Positions 12,340 to 23,929 of a DNA stretch of 64,000 nt are shown here, piece after piece. Numbering within the stretch: position 1 is the stretch's first letter; each line of letters starts with the position of its first letter. The translations under genes were made by a program, and so were the position numbers. Source of the stretch: Macrotrachela quadricornifera (taxonomy: Eukaryota; Rotifera; Eurotatoria; Philodinida; Philodinidae); contig JAJEKB010000494.1 of the NCBI GenBank assembly GCA_022393335.1, forward strand, positions 1-64,000. Reading direction: 5' to 3'. The notes under the pieces were generated by a model, which worked only from the letters and a program-made list of their open reading frames with translations, had not been told where the DNA came from and searched no databases.

Positions 12340-15300
12340 ACAAAAAAAAAATCTTTCATCTTTTTAGTGACATTGGAGAGAATGAAATGATAGGAGAACA
12401 CCGAGTTTCGTAGAAATAATTTTCACATACTAAAAAAAAAAAAAAGCAGCAGAACAATTTTTTTTTCATTTAACCAAACCATTGTTGTGTTTTTCTTGTT
12501 ATTCGTGTGTTTTTTTAACGACGTTGAAATAAAACAAACGACAACTTTCATTGGTTTTTTTACATTGTTGTAGTTTTATTCTATACAGAACATATGAACA
12601 AATTAGTTTTTTAATTTCATCAGCGACATATCTGCAGAAGAATATTGTTATATTGATAATACAATGATCAATCTCATTTGAGCTAAGTTAGACCATGATA
12701 ATCGAAAAATCGTCTGTCAATAATAACCTGTCTTCTTTTTAATGTAAATATAATTACTTGCTTTAATCAATAGATATCGACAAGAGATTTTAACAATATG
12801 AAAAATGCAATCATTTTTTTTCTCATTTATTGAATAAATTCTACTTTTGGTACATCTAAACTATGGATGAATATTAAACATATGAGGGAACATATTTAAG
12901 TGATATGAAAAGAATTCGTACCCTTGTGCCTTTTATCTCGAGATATTGAATTTCTAAAATATTTTCCTCATAGTACTTCAGACATTCAACAAAATTGTAT
13001 GATCGAATTTTGAACCGAAACTTTACCCACATGAAGACTCTAAATAGGCTAGACTATGTACAAAATATTAGAATTCTTGAACGTATTCTTCATGAGATAA
13101 GGACTTTATAAAGTACGTACGTTGTTTCGCAGACACTGTAGTAAACATGAATATTTTGGAACACACATATCTTGTAAAGATGGTATTTAAAGATTCTGAT
13201 ATTTTATCCACAATCTAGTCTATTTGAGATCTTTATGTGAGCAAAGATATAGTTCAAAACTTGATAATACAGTTTTGATGAATGTCTAAAGTACTATGAG
13301 GAAAATGTTTTAGAAATTCAATATCTCGAGATAAAAGGCACAAGGGTACGAATCCTTTTCAAGCGTTTCATATTTCATCAAGAACTACTTATCACCAAAG
13401 GATAGAATTTAACTAGCTGAAATGCGCATTCAAAATTCAATGAACAAGAGTAAAACTTGATATTTTTTAACTATCTTTTATGACTTTGTTTTATAAGTTG
13501 CGACTACGATCTTATTATTTTATGTTAATTCATGTAAAATAAAACTTAGATTTGTAAAAAGTTGATGATTAATCATAAAAAGTAGAATGAATAGAAATAT
13601 TAATACTTGCAGGTAATTGTCAGTATGTAACACTGCCATGAAATACTTATTTCTTTATTGAGAAAATTAAATGAGATAATGAATTGTAGTAAAGTATCTA
13701 CAATGCTAGTCTATAACAAAAATAACCAATTCATGCAATTAGAAATTATTATGCACACAAAATCAATCAAAAATAGCGTACTGTGATGAATAGTAATGTT
13801 TGTGTGATTTTAAATTACAATGTATGATATGAATTGCGAAACACATCCTACTCCTAGAAATAAAACACTTTAATTGTAATGCAGCTCCGCAATCAGTATG
13901 AGCAGTTTTACTGACAGCATCATTTGTATCTCAAAAACCATTGAGAATCGAGAGTAAATAATTGAAAAAATAATTCATGTTTGATGAAGACAAATATGGC
14001 AAACCGAAAGTACATGCGAGTATTTGCTAATAGATTAATTCACCATTTTATATATAATAGTATTCAATATTGAATAAAAAATTAAATTCTTTGGACTACT
14101 TTAAGTGTAGATAATTGTAATAATTGAAAATAGCAATGATGATCGAGACAGAATACTATTGATGAATAAATAAGAACTAACATAGATAAGATTTGGTTTT
14201 GTTCGTTTGGAAATAACAAGATATTCTTGACGATAAGAAAAATGGATATGTCTGTATTTCTTCGTATTTTAGAATTACCGAAGTATGGTTTTTTTTAGGT
14301 GTATCAGAAATAAATCAGATAGGTTGACACACAATACATGAAAGCCTACTTCAAAACTCTAAGTGAATAGAATCCTCTGTTTTGTGCCCTACAATATCAG
14401 TGTTTAATTTAAACCATACACTGTCCTAGTATTTTCAAATTGACCTATTTTTGCTTATAATTTTTTGTATTAGAAGAATTATTAAGTGCAATTACATTTA
14501 ACATCTGTATACTTCAATCATTGAGAAAAAAAAATATGTTGTTTTTATAAGTATACATATAGTGAAATGAAGTATAGTAAAGCTGTTATTCCGAAAGTGA
14601 CCCTCGTCTCGTTACATTACTTAAAATGATCCCCCTTCAAAATAAGAAGTCTGCTTGAAGAGAGAATAACGATATCATTTTCTACTTCTTTTCTCCTCTT
14701 TTGTCATTACATTACGCAATATACTTTTCTTATAATTTTCAAATAATTTATTCAAATGAAGTGATATTTTCAGAGACTGTGATCAACGCAGAGACAGTTC
14801 TTTCAACGAAAGAATTGACTTTCTAGATTATCTGATTACTGAGAAAAGTTTATAAAACTGTGGTTTAAATGTTATCGAAGTTACAATGATTTAATTGTTT
14901 TCTTTGATATTTATAATTATGATCAATTAAAAAGCTATTTATGTTTAGTTTTCGATAACAAATCATCATTGCCAACCAAGCTTATATCGAAATTGCTCGC
15001 CTAGCTACGATGTGGTACCAGTTTTTCTATCCTTAAACTTCGAATAATAGAAGATAGTTAATCATTTCACATACAAAATTTCGTTTTAAAAGATCGATAG
15101 CCTCTTAGAATATAATCGCGAATGAATGAAAGAAAAGAGGTCAATAATTACACTTAATTAATTTTGATAAAGTTATTCTTCGATTGAACGACAAAAGCCT
15201 TTTATTTTAAATGTTTTTGCTGCCGAATAACCTATGTTAAGTAATATCAATTGATGAATATTGTTGCATTATGAACTAATTTCATTTTAATCATTTTAAA

Positions 15301-16310
15301 ATCATTCTCATATTTGACTAAACTTGAATATCCCTTTTTAAAACAAAAATATCAATATGATATTATTGACAAAATCATATCATTCAGTATTGTCTTATGT
15401 TAGTCTATTAACATAAACAAGCACACATATAGATTACTCTATGTTTCATTCAAAATACTTCCAATAAATCTCTTAAATTAATTTTTATTGAACTCATTTT
15501 ATCATTTATATTTATTATATAAATTTTTCAAATCGAGCCGATCCCATCTCTGGAGTGCATAGGATACTAACAAAAGAATCACAAAGATAAAATCATATCA
15601 TTTTCATGTATTGATCAATCGATTTACTAAAAAACATCTGCCTTTCTTTCATTAAAAAAGTAATAATTCATAAGTCATCAATGTATATTATATTTTAAAT
15701 CGATATCAATCTCATTTCTACTTATCATACATGAATAAATTCTTTTCATATTATAATACATTTATTACAGAAATGATCATCTAATATTAGTCATAGATTT
15801 GATTATCTTTATCGAATCTTCTAAAATTATTTCTTCTATAAGATATTTTAGTGTTCAACGAAAAAAATCATATCTGTCGATAGAAGAAAAAAAATTGTAC
15901 TTCATGATTATTTCTTTATTTATAATGCATTGAATGACAAACGAAGAAATTGATAATAAGAACTCTTTTCAACTTTTATTTCCGCTATTTAACGAAGAAG
16001 AAAGAGAAAAGTTTCCGGTATTGTATTCACCTATATACAAAAAAACTACCATATAATGATTGAGACAAGTGAATAGGGCCGAAACTTAACATGCAACTAA
16101 AAATATACAATTAGTTCGTTAATCATATGTTTATTAGTAAAGAGATGGTAATAGTCAAATTGTTTTTGCTAATTTTAAATATATTTAATCACCTACGCAC
16201 CATTTTTATGTATAGTTGATATTCCATTAATGTGACTGATAGAGTTCGTAAAATATAGTGAGTGAAAAACGGGAAAAGAAAATGCGAGGTAGAGAAAAAG
16301 AAAACAATCA
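12340..16310. other. 4-kb non-coding gap with one foldback element
   Basis: AT-rich, no conserved coding segment on either strand. The first part (to about 12600) is probably the CCT6 3' untranslated region. A foldback element at about 12905-13362 is listed separately. The rest is unexplained, and its last part probably holds the control region of the neuropeptide gene. Confidence 0.5.
12905..13362. repeat. Foldback (MITE-like) element with about 170-base inverted arms
   Basis: The left arm starts at about 12905 and contains GTACCCTTGTGCCTTTTATC. The right arm ends near 13362 and carries the reverse complement, GATAAAAGGCACAAGGGTAC. The match continues inward (TTTCCTCATAGTACTT against AAGTACTATGAGGAAAA, and the GACTCTAAATAGGCTAGA region) with substitutions, leaving about 100 bases between the arms. 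No open reading frame lies inside. This is the shape of a non-autonomous inverted-repeat element; I could not define a clear target duplication. Confidence 0.7.
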
Positions 16311-16316
16311 TACTAC

Positions 16317-16324
16317 TATAAAAA
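16317..16324 (+). promoter_or_regulatory. TATA box of the neuropeptide gene
   Basis: TATAAAAG stands about 170 bases upstream of the start codon at 16489. It fits a transcription start near 16345-16355 and a 5' leader of about 140 bases. Confidence 0.5.
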
Positions 16325-16488
16325 GTCACTTAGATCATTAATAATGAACTGCACTTTTCATTAAATAAAAATAGAAAAAACATATTGCTAATAGAAAAAC
16401 GTAAACGACAAGTATGTATTATATATATATAGAAAAACAATAGCGGAGATTTTGATCAGAATAAAAATATTACTTTTATTTAGTTATC

Positions 16489-16866
16489 ATGCTTACCATC
16501 ATCAATAAAATTCTTCTTAGCCTTAGTATTATTCTCTTATTTACTGTGTTCATAAGTACACATGCCATTGATGTTGCTCATCCCGATCACTTCGTTGTAA
16601 GTAGAATACTTCAAATTATTTTCTTTTTATTTATTTATTTATTTATTTATTGATTTAATAAAAAGCAATCAGATCATGTTCAACAATCACCTGAAACTGT
16701 TCATTATATGGGTAAACGACGATTTTTACCTACTCGACGTGAATTACATCAGTATATTACTGGTGAAATCAGTGGTGAAGGTGAAGAAGATGAATCCCAT
16801 CTAAATGCTAAACGATATTTTTTAAAATCCAAACGTTATTTTCTTAATAGCAAACGAGATAATTAA
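16489..16866 (+). CDS. Neuropeptide precursor with YFLxS-KR peptides
   Basis: Two exons, 16489-16596 and about 16666-16866, joined in phase 0 give about 103 residues. The first exon is a signal peptide (hydrophobic core LLSLSIILLFTVFI, then a THA/ID cleavage-like site). The second exon shows a secretory propeptide organisation. HYMGKR would release an amidated ...HYM-NH2 peptide. A long acidic spacer (GEISGEGEEDESHLNA) ends in KR, followed by YFLKS-KR, YFLNS-KR and a terminal DN. Dibasic KR sites are the usual prohormone convertase targets. RFLPTRR after the first KR may be another processed piece. No named family matches: the short peptides are not amidated and share the pattern YFL[K/N]S. 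A possible 3' untranslated intron (about 16878-16920) follows, and an AATAAA lies at 17012. Signal peptide plus tandem dibasic-flanked repeats is strong evidence for a neuropeptide gene; receptor and function are unknown. Confidence 0.75.
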
Positions 16867-17011
16867 CGAAGAGAAAATGTAAGATATTCATGTTTTTTCT
16901 TATCTAATTTTTTATTTTTATAGGAATAAATGCTCGTCGACAACTACTACATTGATAAAAATTTCCTTTTGTTATTGTATGTAATCAAAAAGAGAACATA
17001 TATATCATAAT

Positions 17012-17017
17012 AATAAA
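17012..17017 (+). terminator. Polyadenylation signal of the neuropeptide gene
   Basis: AATAAA lies about 145 bases after the neuropeptide stop codon and is followed by a T-rich stretch. It is the best-placed signal in this gap. The region up to 17540 is otherwise non-coding and ends in a CT microsatellite at about 17519-17532. Confidence 0.45.
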
Positions 17018-17543
17018 ATTTATTTTTTTGTTTTTTTGATGTGAGCGCATCAATGAATTAATCATTAATATCAGATCATAAAGTTTTTACCTACCCAAAA
17101 TATTTGGATTAATTGATATATGCTTATTATCGTATCAATAAGGATTTATTGCAAAAAAAAAATGTTGATTCTTTCTGCTCGACTACTAATTTAATCTTTT
17201 TTTCTTTAAACAAAAATTTAGACAGAAACAAAAAAAAAGCACACATATATATGTATCTTAAGTAACATAACACCAATAAACGATAAATCGTCTTTACATA
17301 TATAAATAAAATAAGTAAATAAACATATAGACTAATTATATTGTCAAAAAACAAACAACGGAAAGAAATATTACACAAAAAAAAAAAAAACCTTCGACAT
17401 CAAAGCTGAATTTCTCTTTTTTTTATATTGACTATAATAGCTGAGATAGAATGCGAAAATGAAGATGCAATACACAACATATATATAACTATGAATAATA
17501 TAAGAATAAAAACGATTTCTCTCTCTCTCTCTTTTTTTTTATG

Positions 17544-19518
17544 TTAATGTTTGATATGAACTTCAGCTGGTGGTGGTTGTTTTGAATGATCAGTTATCTT
17601 AAAAGCATATATATTAAGATGACAACAAATTTGTCGAACCTAAAATATATATTAATTATATCTTCATAATTATACTATTAAAATAATTTACCACACAAAT
17701 ACCATAATGTAAATGAGCCAAAATTACAAAAATATTATACAGAAATAAAAGTATAAATTCCATTTTTGCTGTAAGTGCACCATATACAGACATAATTTGT
17801 ATTGCAACAAAAAAATATAGAAGTGTATTAAAACCATCTGAACGTGTTGATGTCATTTGTGCAACAACAAGACGACACTAAATAAAATAAAAAATAATTA
17901 ATAAGAAAATATTTTTATATACATACAGCTATATTTGAAAAAGTTGTACCAACAGCTGAAAAAAATATACGTGATTGTTTATGCATTATCATATATGGTG
18001 AAGATAGACCCCACCAAGTTGATGAAATAAATAAAACAATAGGAGATATTAACGGTCGAATTGCTTCATAAAATGTTCGATTATAACCTGTACCATTTTT
18101 ATATGATCTAAATTAAATTTTTCAAAATTTCGTTTTTTTTTTTTTTTTTATTACTTACTCTTGAATATGTTTGATACTAATGGGAACTGATGAACAAAAT
18201 CCAAGTACTATGTAAGAAAAAAAAAAAGTAAGAATAAATCTAAAATTTTATATCAATAAAAAACTTACATGGCCATACAATTTCCACAAGTCTTGCAAAT
18301 GTTATATTAATAATTGGTACATAAAAATGAAAAACACTTGGTGTACAAAAATATGCAAATAGATATGTAATTGTCATTATCTAATCATAACAAAAAAAAA
18401 AAAAAAATTAACTTAAAAAATAAAATCTTACCAACATAGATATATCATAAGACCATGGTAAATATAATATTTTTGTATTATATTTTTCCCAATGTGAATC
18501 AATAAATGTTAAATAAATAGTCCAAAGAAGCATATGCATTGACATTGGACTAAAACCATATTCACCTTTTGATATAACAGAAAAAATACAAACAGGAAAT
18601 AAAAAACAAGCCCATGAATCAACACCATGATCAAATAATTCTCCTAATGCACTACTTGATTTTGTACGTCGTGCTTGTTTTCCATCCATACCATCTAGAA
18701 AATAAAAATAATATTTATTTATTTATTTTTTTTTTTCAATACCTAATTGATGTGAACAAAATTGAAATATAGCTGCAATAAGCCAAATCCAACTTGGAAG
18801 AACATAAGATTCCGTAAAATAAAAATCATAATATGAGAATAGAATAAAATTAAAAACAAGAAGTAGAAAACCAATAAATGTCATTAAATTTGGTGCAAGC
18901 CAACGTGGAAAGAACTAAATAAAAATAGAAATTAATATGTGTGTTTTTTTTTTCTTTTGTTATTATTTATTTTCAATCAAAATTTTTAGCTTATTATATC
19001 TAATTAGTAATAAATACCGATGATTTTCAATTGATTCATCTATAATTTAGAAAATTAAGAATAAAAAAATTCAAAATTTTTATTAGAAATATAAGTAGCG
19101 TGAAGTCTAGTTTTTCTATTCTTCTATGCATTTTATAGTGATAATTATTTTTATCTAAATCAAATTCCCTAAGGAATTACAGCTGAAAATATTTCTTTTT
19201 TTTTTTTTATTTATATATGCAGTGATATAAACATTGCACTTAGAATTCTTGTAAATTTGATTTTTTTTCTTTAGAATAAATAATTCTTAAAAATGATTAA
19301 ATTGAAATGGATATTTATTTTACCTCCACACACCAATTCCAAAAAGGTTGCATGACATAAAGCGATAGAGGAGATGTATCAATAGCATTATACTAAAATG
19401 ATAATATTAAATAGAAAAAAAAAATCAAAATATAATATAAATAAATATTTTTTACTTTATATTCATTAAGACCTTTTAAATGTTCTCGACCAAGATATTG
19501 ATAATTAAAGAAATTCAT
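17544..19518 (-). CDS. SELENOI: Ethanolaminephosphotransferase 1-like (CDP-alcohol phosphatidyltransferase)
   Basis: A multi-exon minus-strand gene; the first exon (from 19518) begins MNFFNYQYLGREHLKGLNEY. Next come YNAIDTSPLSLYVMQPFWNW and FPRWLAPNLMTFIGFLLLVF. The CDP-alcohol phosphatidyltransferase signature DG-x2-AR-x8-G-x3-D-x3-D is complete: DGKQARRTKSSSALGELFDH followed by GVD. Downstream segments SHWEKYNTKILYLPW and YDIS, plus several hydrophobic helices, match EPT1/SELENOI closely. The enzyme transfers phosphoethanolamine from CDP-ethanolamine to diacylglycerol in the ER/Golgi. Vertebrate SELENOI ends with a selenocysteine-containing tail. Here the protein ends ...QICCHLNIYAFKITDHSKQP and a few more residues at TAA 17544, with no in-frame TGA. 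It is therefore a non-selenoprotein version unless an unseen alternative 3' exon exists. One intron (about 18917-19321) is much longer than the rest. The gene is divergent with CERT. Confidence 0.88.
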
Positions 19519-19827
19519 CAATTTTGTTTTTTCGTTGATAAATATCTAAAATAATTTATTCTAATAACAATAACAAAAGCAGAATAAGCAAAAAGAATAG
19601 TGCTTTTCTTATTCGTCTTTTAGATGAACCAATTACAATTGAATTTGATCCATAGTTTTTCTTATCCTTATCATGGATGTTTGTTTTTTCTCTCTCTCTC
19701 TCTCTCTTTTCTTTTTTTTTGATCTAATTTGTTGTTTCATTTAAATTTTTGTTGTTTTTTTTTTTTTTTGTATCTTCTATTACGCATTTACATGTAAAAA
19801 ATAAAAAAAAAAAGAAATAGTAGTTAA
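19519..19827. promoter_or_regulatory. Shared divergent promoter of the EPT1-like and CERT genes
   Basis: The 309 bases between two start codons pointing in opposite directions contain a CT microsatellite (about 19689-19708) and T-rich tracts. No TATA box is evident. The small distance makes a common control region likely, though this is inferred only from spacing. Confidence 0.45.
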
Positions 19828-22800
19828 ATGGCAACAATTGTTGAATATCCAACAACATCAGATGATGAAGAATCATTTGAAGATGAAAAAACAACAAGTG
19901 GTTCATTTCGAAATGGAGATTTTCAAGGACGACTTTTTAAATGGACTAATTATTTACATGGATGGCAAGAAAGATATCTTATATTGAGACATGGATTTTT
20001 AAATTATTATAAAAATGAATATGATATTAGTCTTGGTTGTCGTGGAGCTCTTTCAGTTAAACAAGCCCTTATTCAGGTACACATAGAATGAGAATTTATT
20101 TTTAGAATAGAAAAACAAAAATAATAGATAACATTGATAAGATCTAATATAATAACTATAAATAATTTTAAAAAGAAAATTACGCATTTTGAAAAATAAT
20201 TAATCATACAATTTATAAATTAAAATCTTAGCTTAAAAAAAAAATTTCTATTTAGTCTCATGAATTTGATGAATGTCGATTTGATATACGTGTTAGTGAT
20301 TCTGTTTGGTATATACGTGCACATAGTCCTGAAGATCGTGAACGATGGATACAAGCATTAGAAGATCATAAACAAATATGTAAAAGTGAATCAGGTTATG
20401 GAAGTGAAACAAGTTTAAGACGTCATCCAAGTCTTGGATCATTAGCATCAACAGCAAGTGCTAGTGTTGCTTCAACAGGTTCATTTAAAGTAAAAATTAA
20501 TTCTTTTTTTTTTTTTCTTCATACATATACATTCAAGATTATTTATATAGAAAGATCGTAGTTTAAAAGAAAAATTAAGTGAATTAGAAACATTTCGAGA
20601 ATTACTTGTACAACAAGTTGTAACATTACAAACTTATTTTGATGCATGTGCAAATGCAGTAACAAAAGGATTTGAACCATATCAAAAAGAATGTTAGTTT
20701 TAATTGATGTGTTTTTATTCATTAAATAAAAATCATTTTTATTTAGATGAAAATGGAAATGATCTAGATTTTGAAGAATCATTAGATAAAAATCATTTAA
20801 CATCAAATTCACATGATGATACAATTAAAAATTCATTAACAAAACCCAGTTTGTTTAAATTTTAAAAGCAAAAAAAAAAACAAACAAATATTTTTGTATA
20901 TTATTAGGAATTGATCAATTAGCATTTGGTGATCATGCAGCTATGGCTATTGATTTTAAAGGAGAAGGTTAATAATTATTTAATTATTTTCTTTTATTTA
21001 TATATATATATTTTATTCTTTTTTTAATTTAATTAGCTTTAACATTTAAAGCGACAACAGATGGTGTAATACATAATTTAGCATTTTGTATTGAATTAAT
21101 GCAAAAACGAGAAGATATTTGGCGAAAAAAATATGAAAAAGTTAATATTAAAAAAGAAATTTTCTTTTTAATTTATTTTAATATATATATATATAGGAAT
21201 TAGAACGTCGAAAAAAATTTCAAGATTTATATAGTAAAATAAATAAACAGAAAGTTCCTGCATTTGGTTCACCAGATGCTGAAGTAAATAAAAAGCAAAA
21301 AAAAAAATTCTAATAATAATTTTTTTTACTTTATTTTTCAAGGAAGGACCACATAGTACATTAAAAGAAGAAGAATTTTTTGATGCACTTGATCAATCTC
21401 TTGATCGTATCGATCGTGATACTGATAATTATCAACGTTTAGTAAGTATTGTGTTCTTTTCTTGCTAAAATTACTAATAAAACATATTTAAATTGCTCTG
21501 TATTTTTTTGCAACATATATTCGATAATGCATAAAATATGTAACAGCTTTTATAACATATATATATATCCTATTTAATATTATTACATCATTGAAAAAAT
21601 GATAAAATATGTTACAGATCTCTTCTTTTCTTTTTCTTTTTCTATATATAAATACTAACCAGGTATTTTGATGATAGGATAGACAAAAAAAAGAAGACAC
21701 ATAAAACGTTTTTTTTTTTTTGCGTTGATGATATTCGTACGAACGTGTGTAATAACAAGAAAAAGTTAAAAACAAAAGGAATATATTCGTGATAAATAAT
21801 AATAATGAAAACTGTTAAAAAAATTTCTCATATATCTGATTTAAATACATTTAAATCAGATTATATAAATCCTATTACAATTATATCTTTAACTCCACTT
21901 ATTTCATCTTGTTCATTATCATCAAATTATGTTGGTGGTCTACGACCTTATTATCAACAAAGTAAATTTTCTTTTATATCAAATGTATCATCTCATATAT
22001 CATCAATCGGTATTCATATGACAGATGAGAATTTATTTAAAAATTCATCAAAAACTAAATATAATTTTTTAACATTTGATAAGGTTTGAAGATATTCTAT
22101 AAAACAAATATACTTTATATGTTATTTTTATATAATTTAGTCGAAAATATCATCTCAAACAAAATCTTCAACAGTAAATAAAAAAAAAATTACCCCTAAA
22201 AATCTTCCAACTACTATTACAAATGGAACAGTTGTATCAACACCAATTAATGGTAATTTAGTAATTCAAGGAAAACATAGATTATCTAATGAAGTAAAGT
22301 TTTTTTTTTGTTTTTATTTTTTTATTATTTAATATAAATTAATTAGATTGAACGTATTGTACAAGAACATTTACAATATGTTCGAGAAGATGTATCTCAT
22401 GGTTGGGATTTAATACATCAAGAAGGTGAAATGAAAGTTTATCGACGTGAAGTTGAAGAAAATGGAATTGTTGTTGATCCACTTAAATGTTTTCATACAA
22501 TTCAAGTAAAAACAAAACAAAAAGATATATATACATATTAATTTTCTATTTAATATTTTAGGGTGTTACAGGTCATGAAATTTGTCGATATTTTTGGGAA
22601 TTTCAATATCGAATGGAATGGGAAAGTAAATTATAATTATTTATTTTTATTTTTATTTCAATAATTTTTTTTTTGATTTTAGCAACACTTGATTCAACAA
22701 AAATTATTGAAGTATTAGATCCTGATACAGTAGTATTTTTTCAACTACATAAACGTGTATGGCCAGCTGCACAACGTGATTCATGTTTTTGGTCTCATAT

Positions 22801-23560
22801 TCGATGTATATCAAATTCAGATGAAGATCAACCAACATGGCTTGTTGTTAATTATACTACACCTCATCCATTAGCACCTGTATAAAATAGAAAAAAAAAA
22901 AATTTTTTTTTTTACATTTAATAAATATTTTTTTTATAGATTAAATCACCTCAAGTTCGTCTTATAGCTAATGTTGCTTTAATATGTGAAACAATTATTA
23001 ATGAACCACCATTAAATCCTAAAGATATTAAACGTGAAAATATTCAATGCAAACTTACTTATGTTGCGTTTGGTATGAAAAAGATTTTATTTTCTTTTCG
23101 ATGATTTTGATAGATGGAGAAATATTGCTTTAAATAAAGTATTCTAATTGACGCTGTTTACACAAAGAATATTTCAAGTAGATAAAATCAGTATTTGGAA
23201 AGGATAACATGTGTTTTTGTTTATTGAAAAAGCAGGCTTTCGTTTGAAAGGAAGCTGGAAATATTACCTAATATATCCTGAAAATGTTATGCTATTTAAA
23301 CGTATTGGAGCTGATTTTTAAGTTTTAATTTTTTTTTAATGTTGAATTATATTTTTTCAATAATTATTCTTATTTTAGTTAATCCTGGTGGATGGGTGCC
23401 TAGTGCAGCATTGAGAGGGTAGATTTCTATTCTTTATTTTAACTATTCAAATAATTATTTTAATTAATTTAGGGTGGCTAAACGTGAATATCCTCGATTT
23501 CTTAAACGTTTTACTTCCTATGTAATCGAACAAACACGCAACAAACCAATTCTATTTTAA
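19828..23560 (+). CDS. CERT1: Ceramide transfer protein (CERT / STARD11)
   Basis: A multi-exon gene with the complete CERT layout. The PH domain is in exons 1-2 ([20 protein letters not shown] ... [20 protein letters not shown]) and binds phosphatidylinositol 4-phosphate at the Golgi. A serine-rich motif follows ([20 protein letters not shown]), corresponding to the phosphorylated SRM. The coiled middle region runs [20 protein letters not shown] and [23 protein letters not shown] motif ([14 protein letters not shown]) binds VAP in the ER. The START domain carries ceramide: [54 protein letters not shown]. The C-terminus is KPILF. CERT moves ceramide from ER to Golgi for sphingomyelin synthesis. 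Exon 1 is 19828-20076. The exon ending at 21440 can splice in phase 0 to 22141; an open segment at 21805-22085 with its own ATG lies in that intron and may be an alternative first exon. The intron at 23073-23378 is also long. Confidence 0.93.
21805..22085 (+). CDS. Possible alternative first coding exon of CERT (START-only isoform)
   Basis: The segment begins with ATG, is preceded in frame by TAA at about 21793, and ends at a GTTTGA donor in phase 0. The following exon (from 22141) is in the same phase, so it could supply an N-terminus for a protein with the START domain but no PH or FFAT motif. I found no acceptor that would let it be an internal exon in frame. The residues ([16 protein letters not shown] and onward) resemble nothing I recognise. 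It could instead be a chance open stretch. Confidence 0.35.
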
Positions 23561-23688
23561 ATTCAATTCAATCATTTTTTTTGACGCATTCTCCTTTATT
23601 TTGACTTAATTAGCATTCATCTGTCTCTCTTTTTTTTTCTGCATATCAATATTTCTCTTGTTATTGATGTTGTTATTTCTATTTCCTT

Positions 23689-23719
<31 letters not shown>

Positions 23720-23889
23720 CACATCGCTTACTTGTCTGTATACATACAATGTAATGATATGAATGTTGGCTTTTTTTCTTTTTGTATAGCAAAAACAATA
23801 CTCAATTATGAGAGAAAAAGATATGTTTATTCTTCATCTATAATAGATGATAACATCAATTGATATCATTTTGAAATAAGATCATTTTA

Positions 23890-23921
<32 letters not shown>

Positions 23922-23929
23922 TTAGAATA
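23561..23929. other. Intergenic with TTTTC and TA microsatellites
   Basis: This is the 3' region of CERT and the leader of the kinase gene. It holds a TTTTC-type run at about 23690-23715 and a TA-rich run at about 23889-23921. Nothing coding is visible. Confidence 0.5.
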
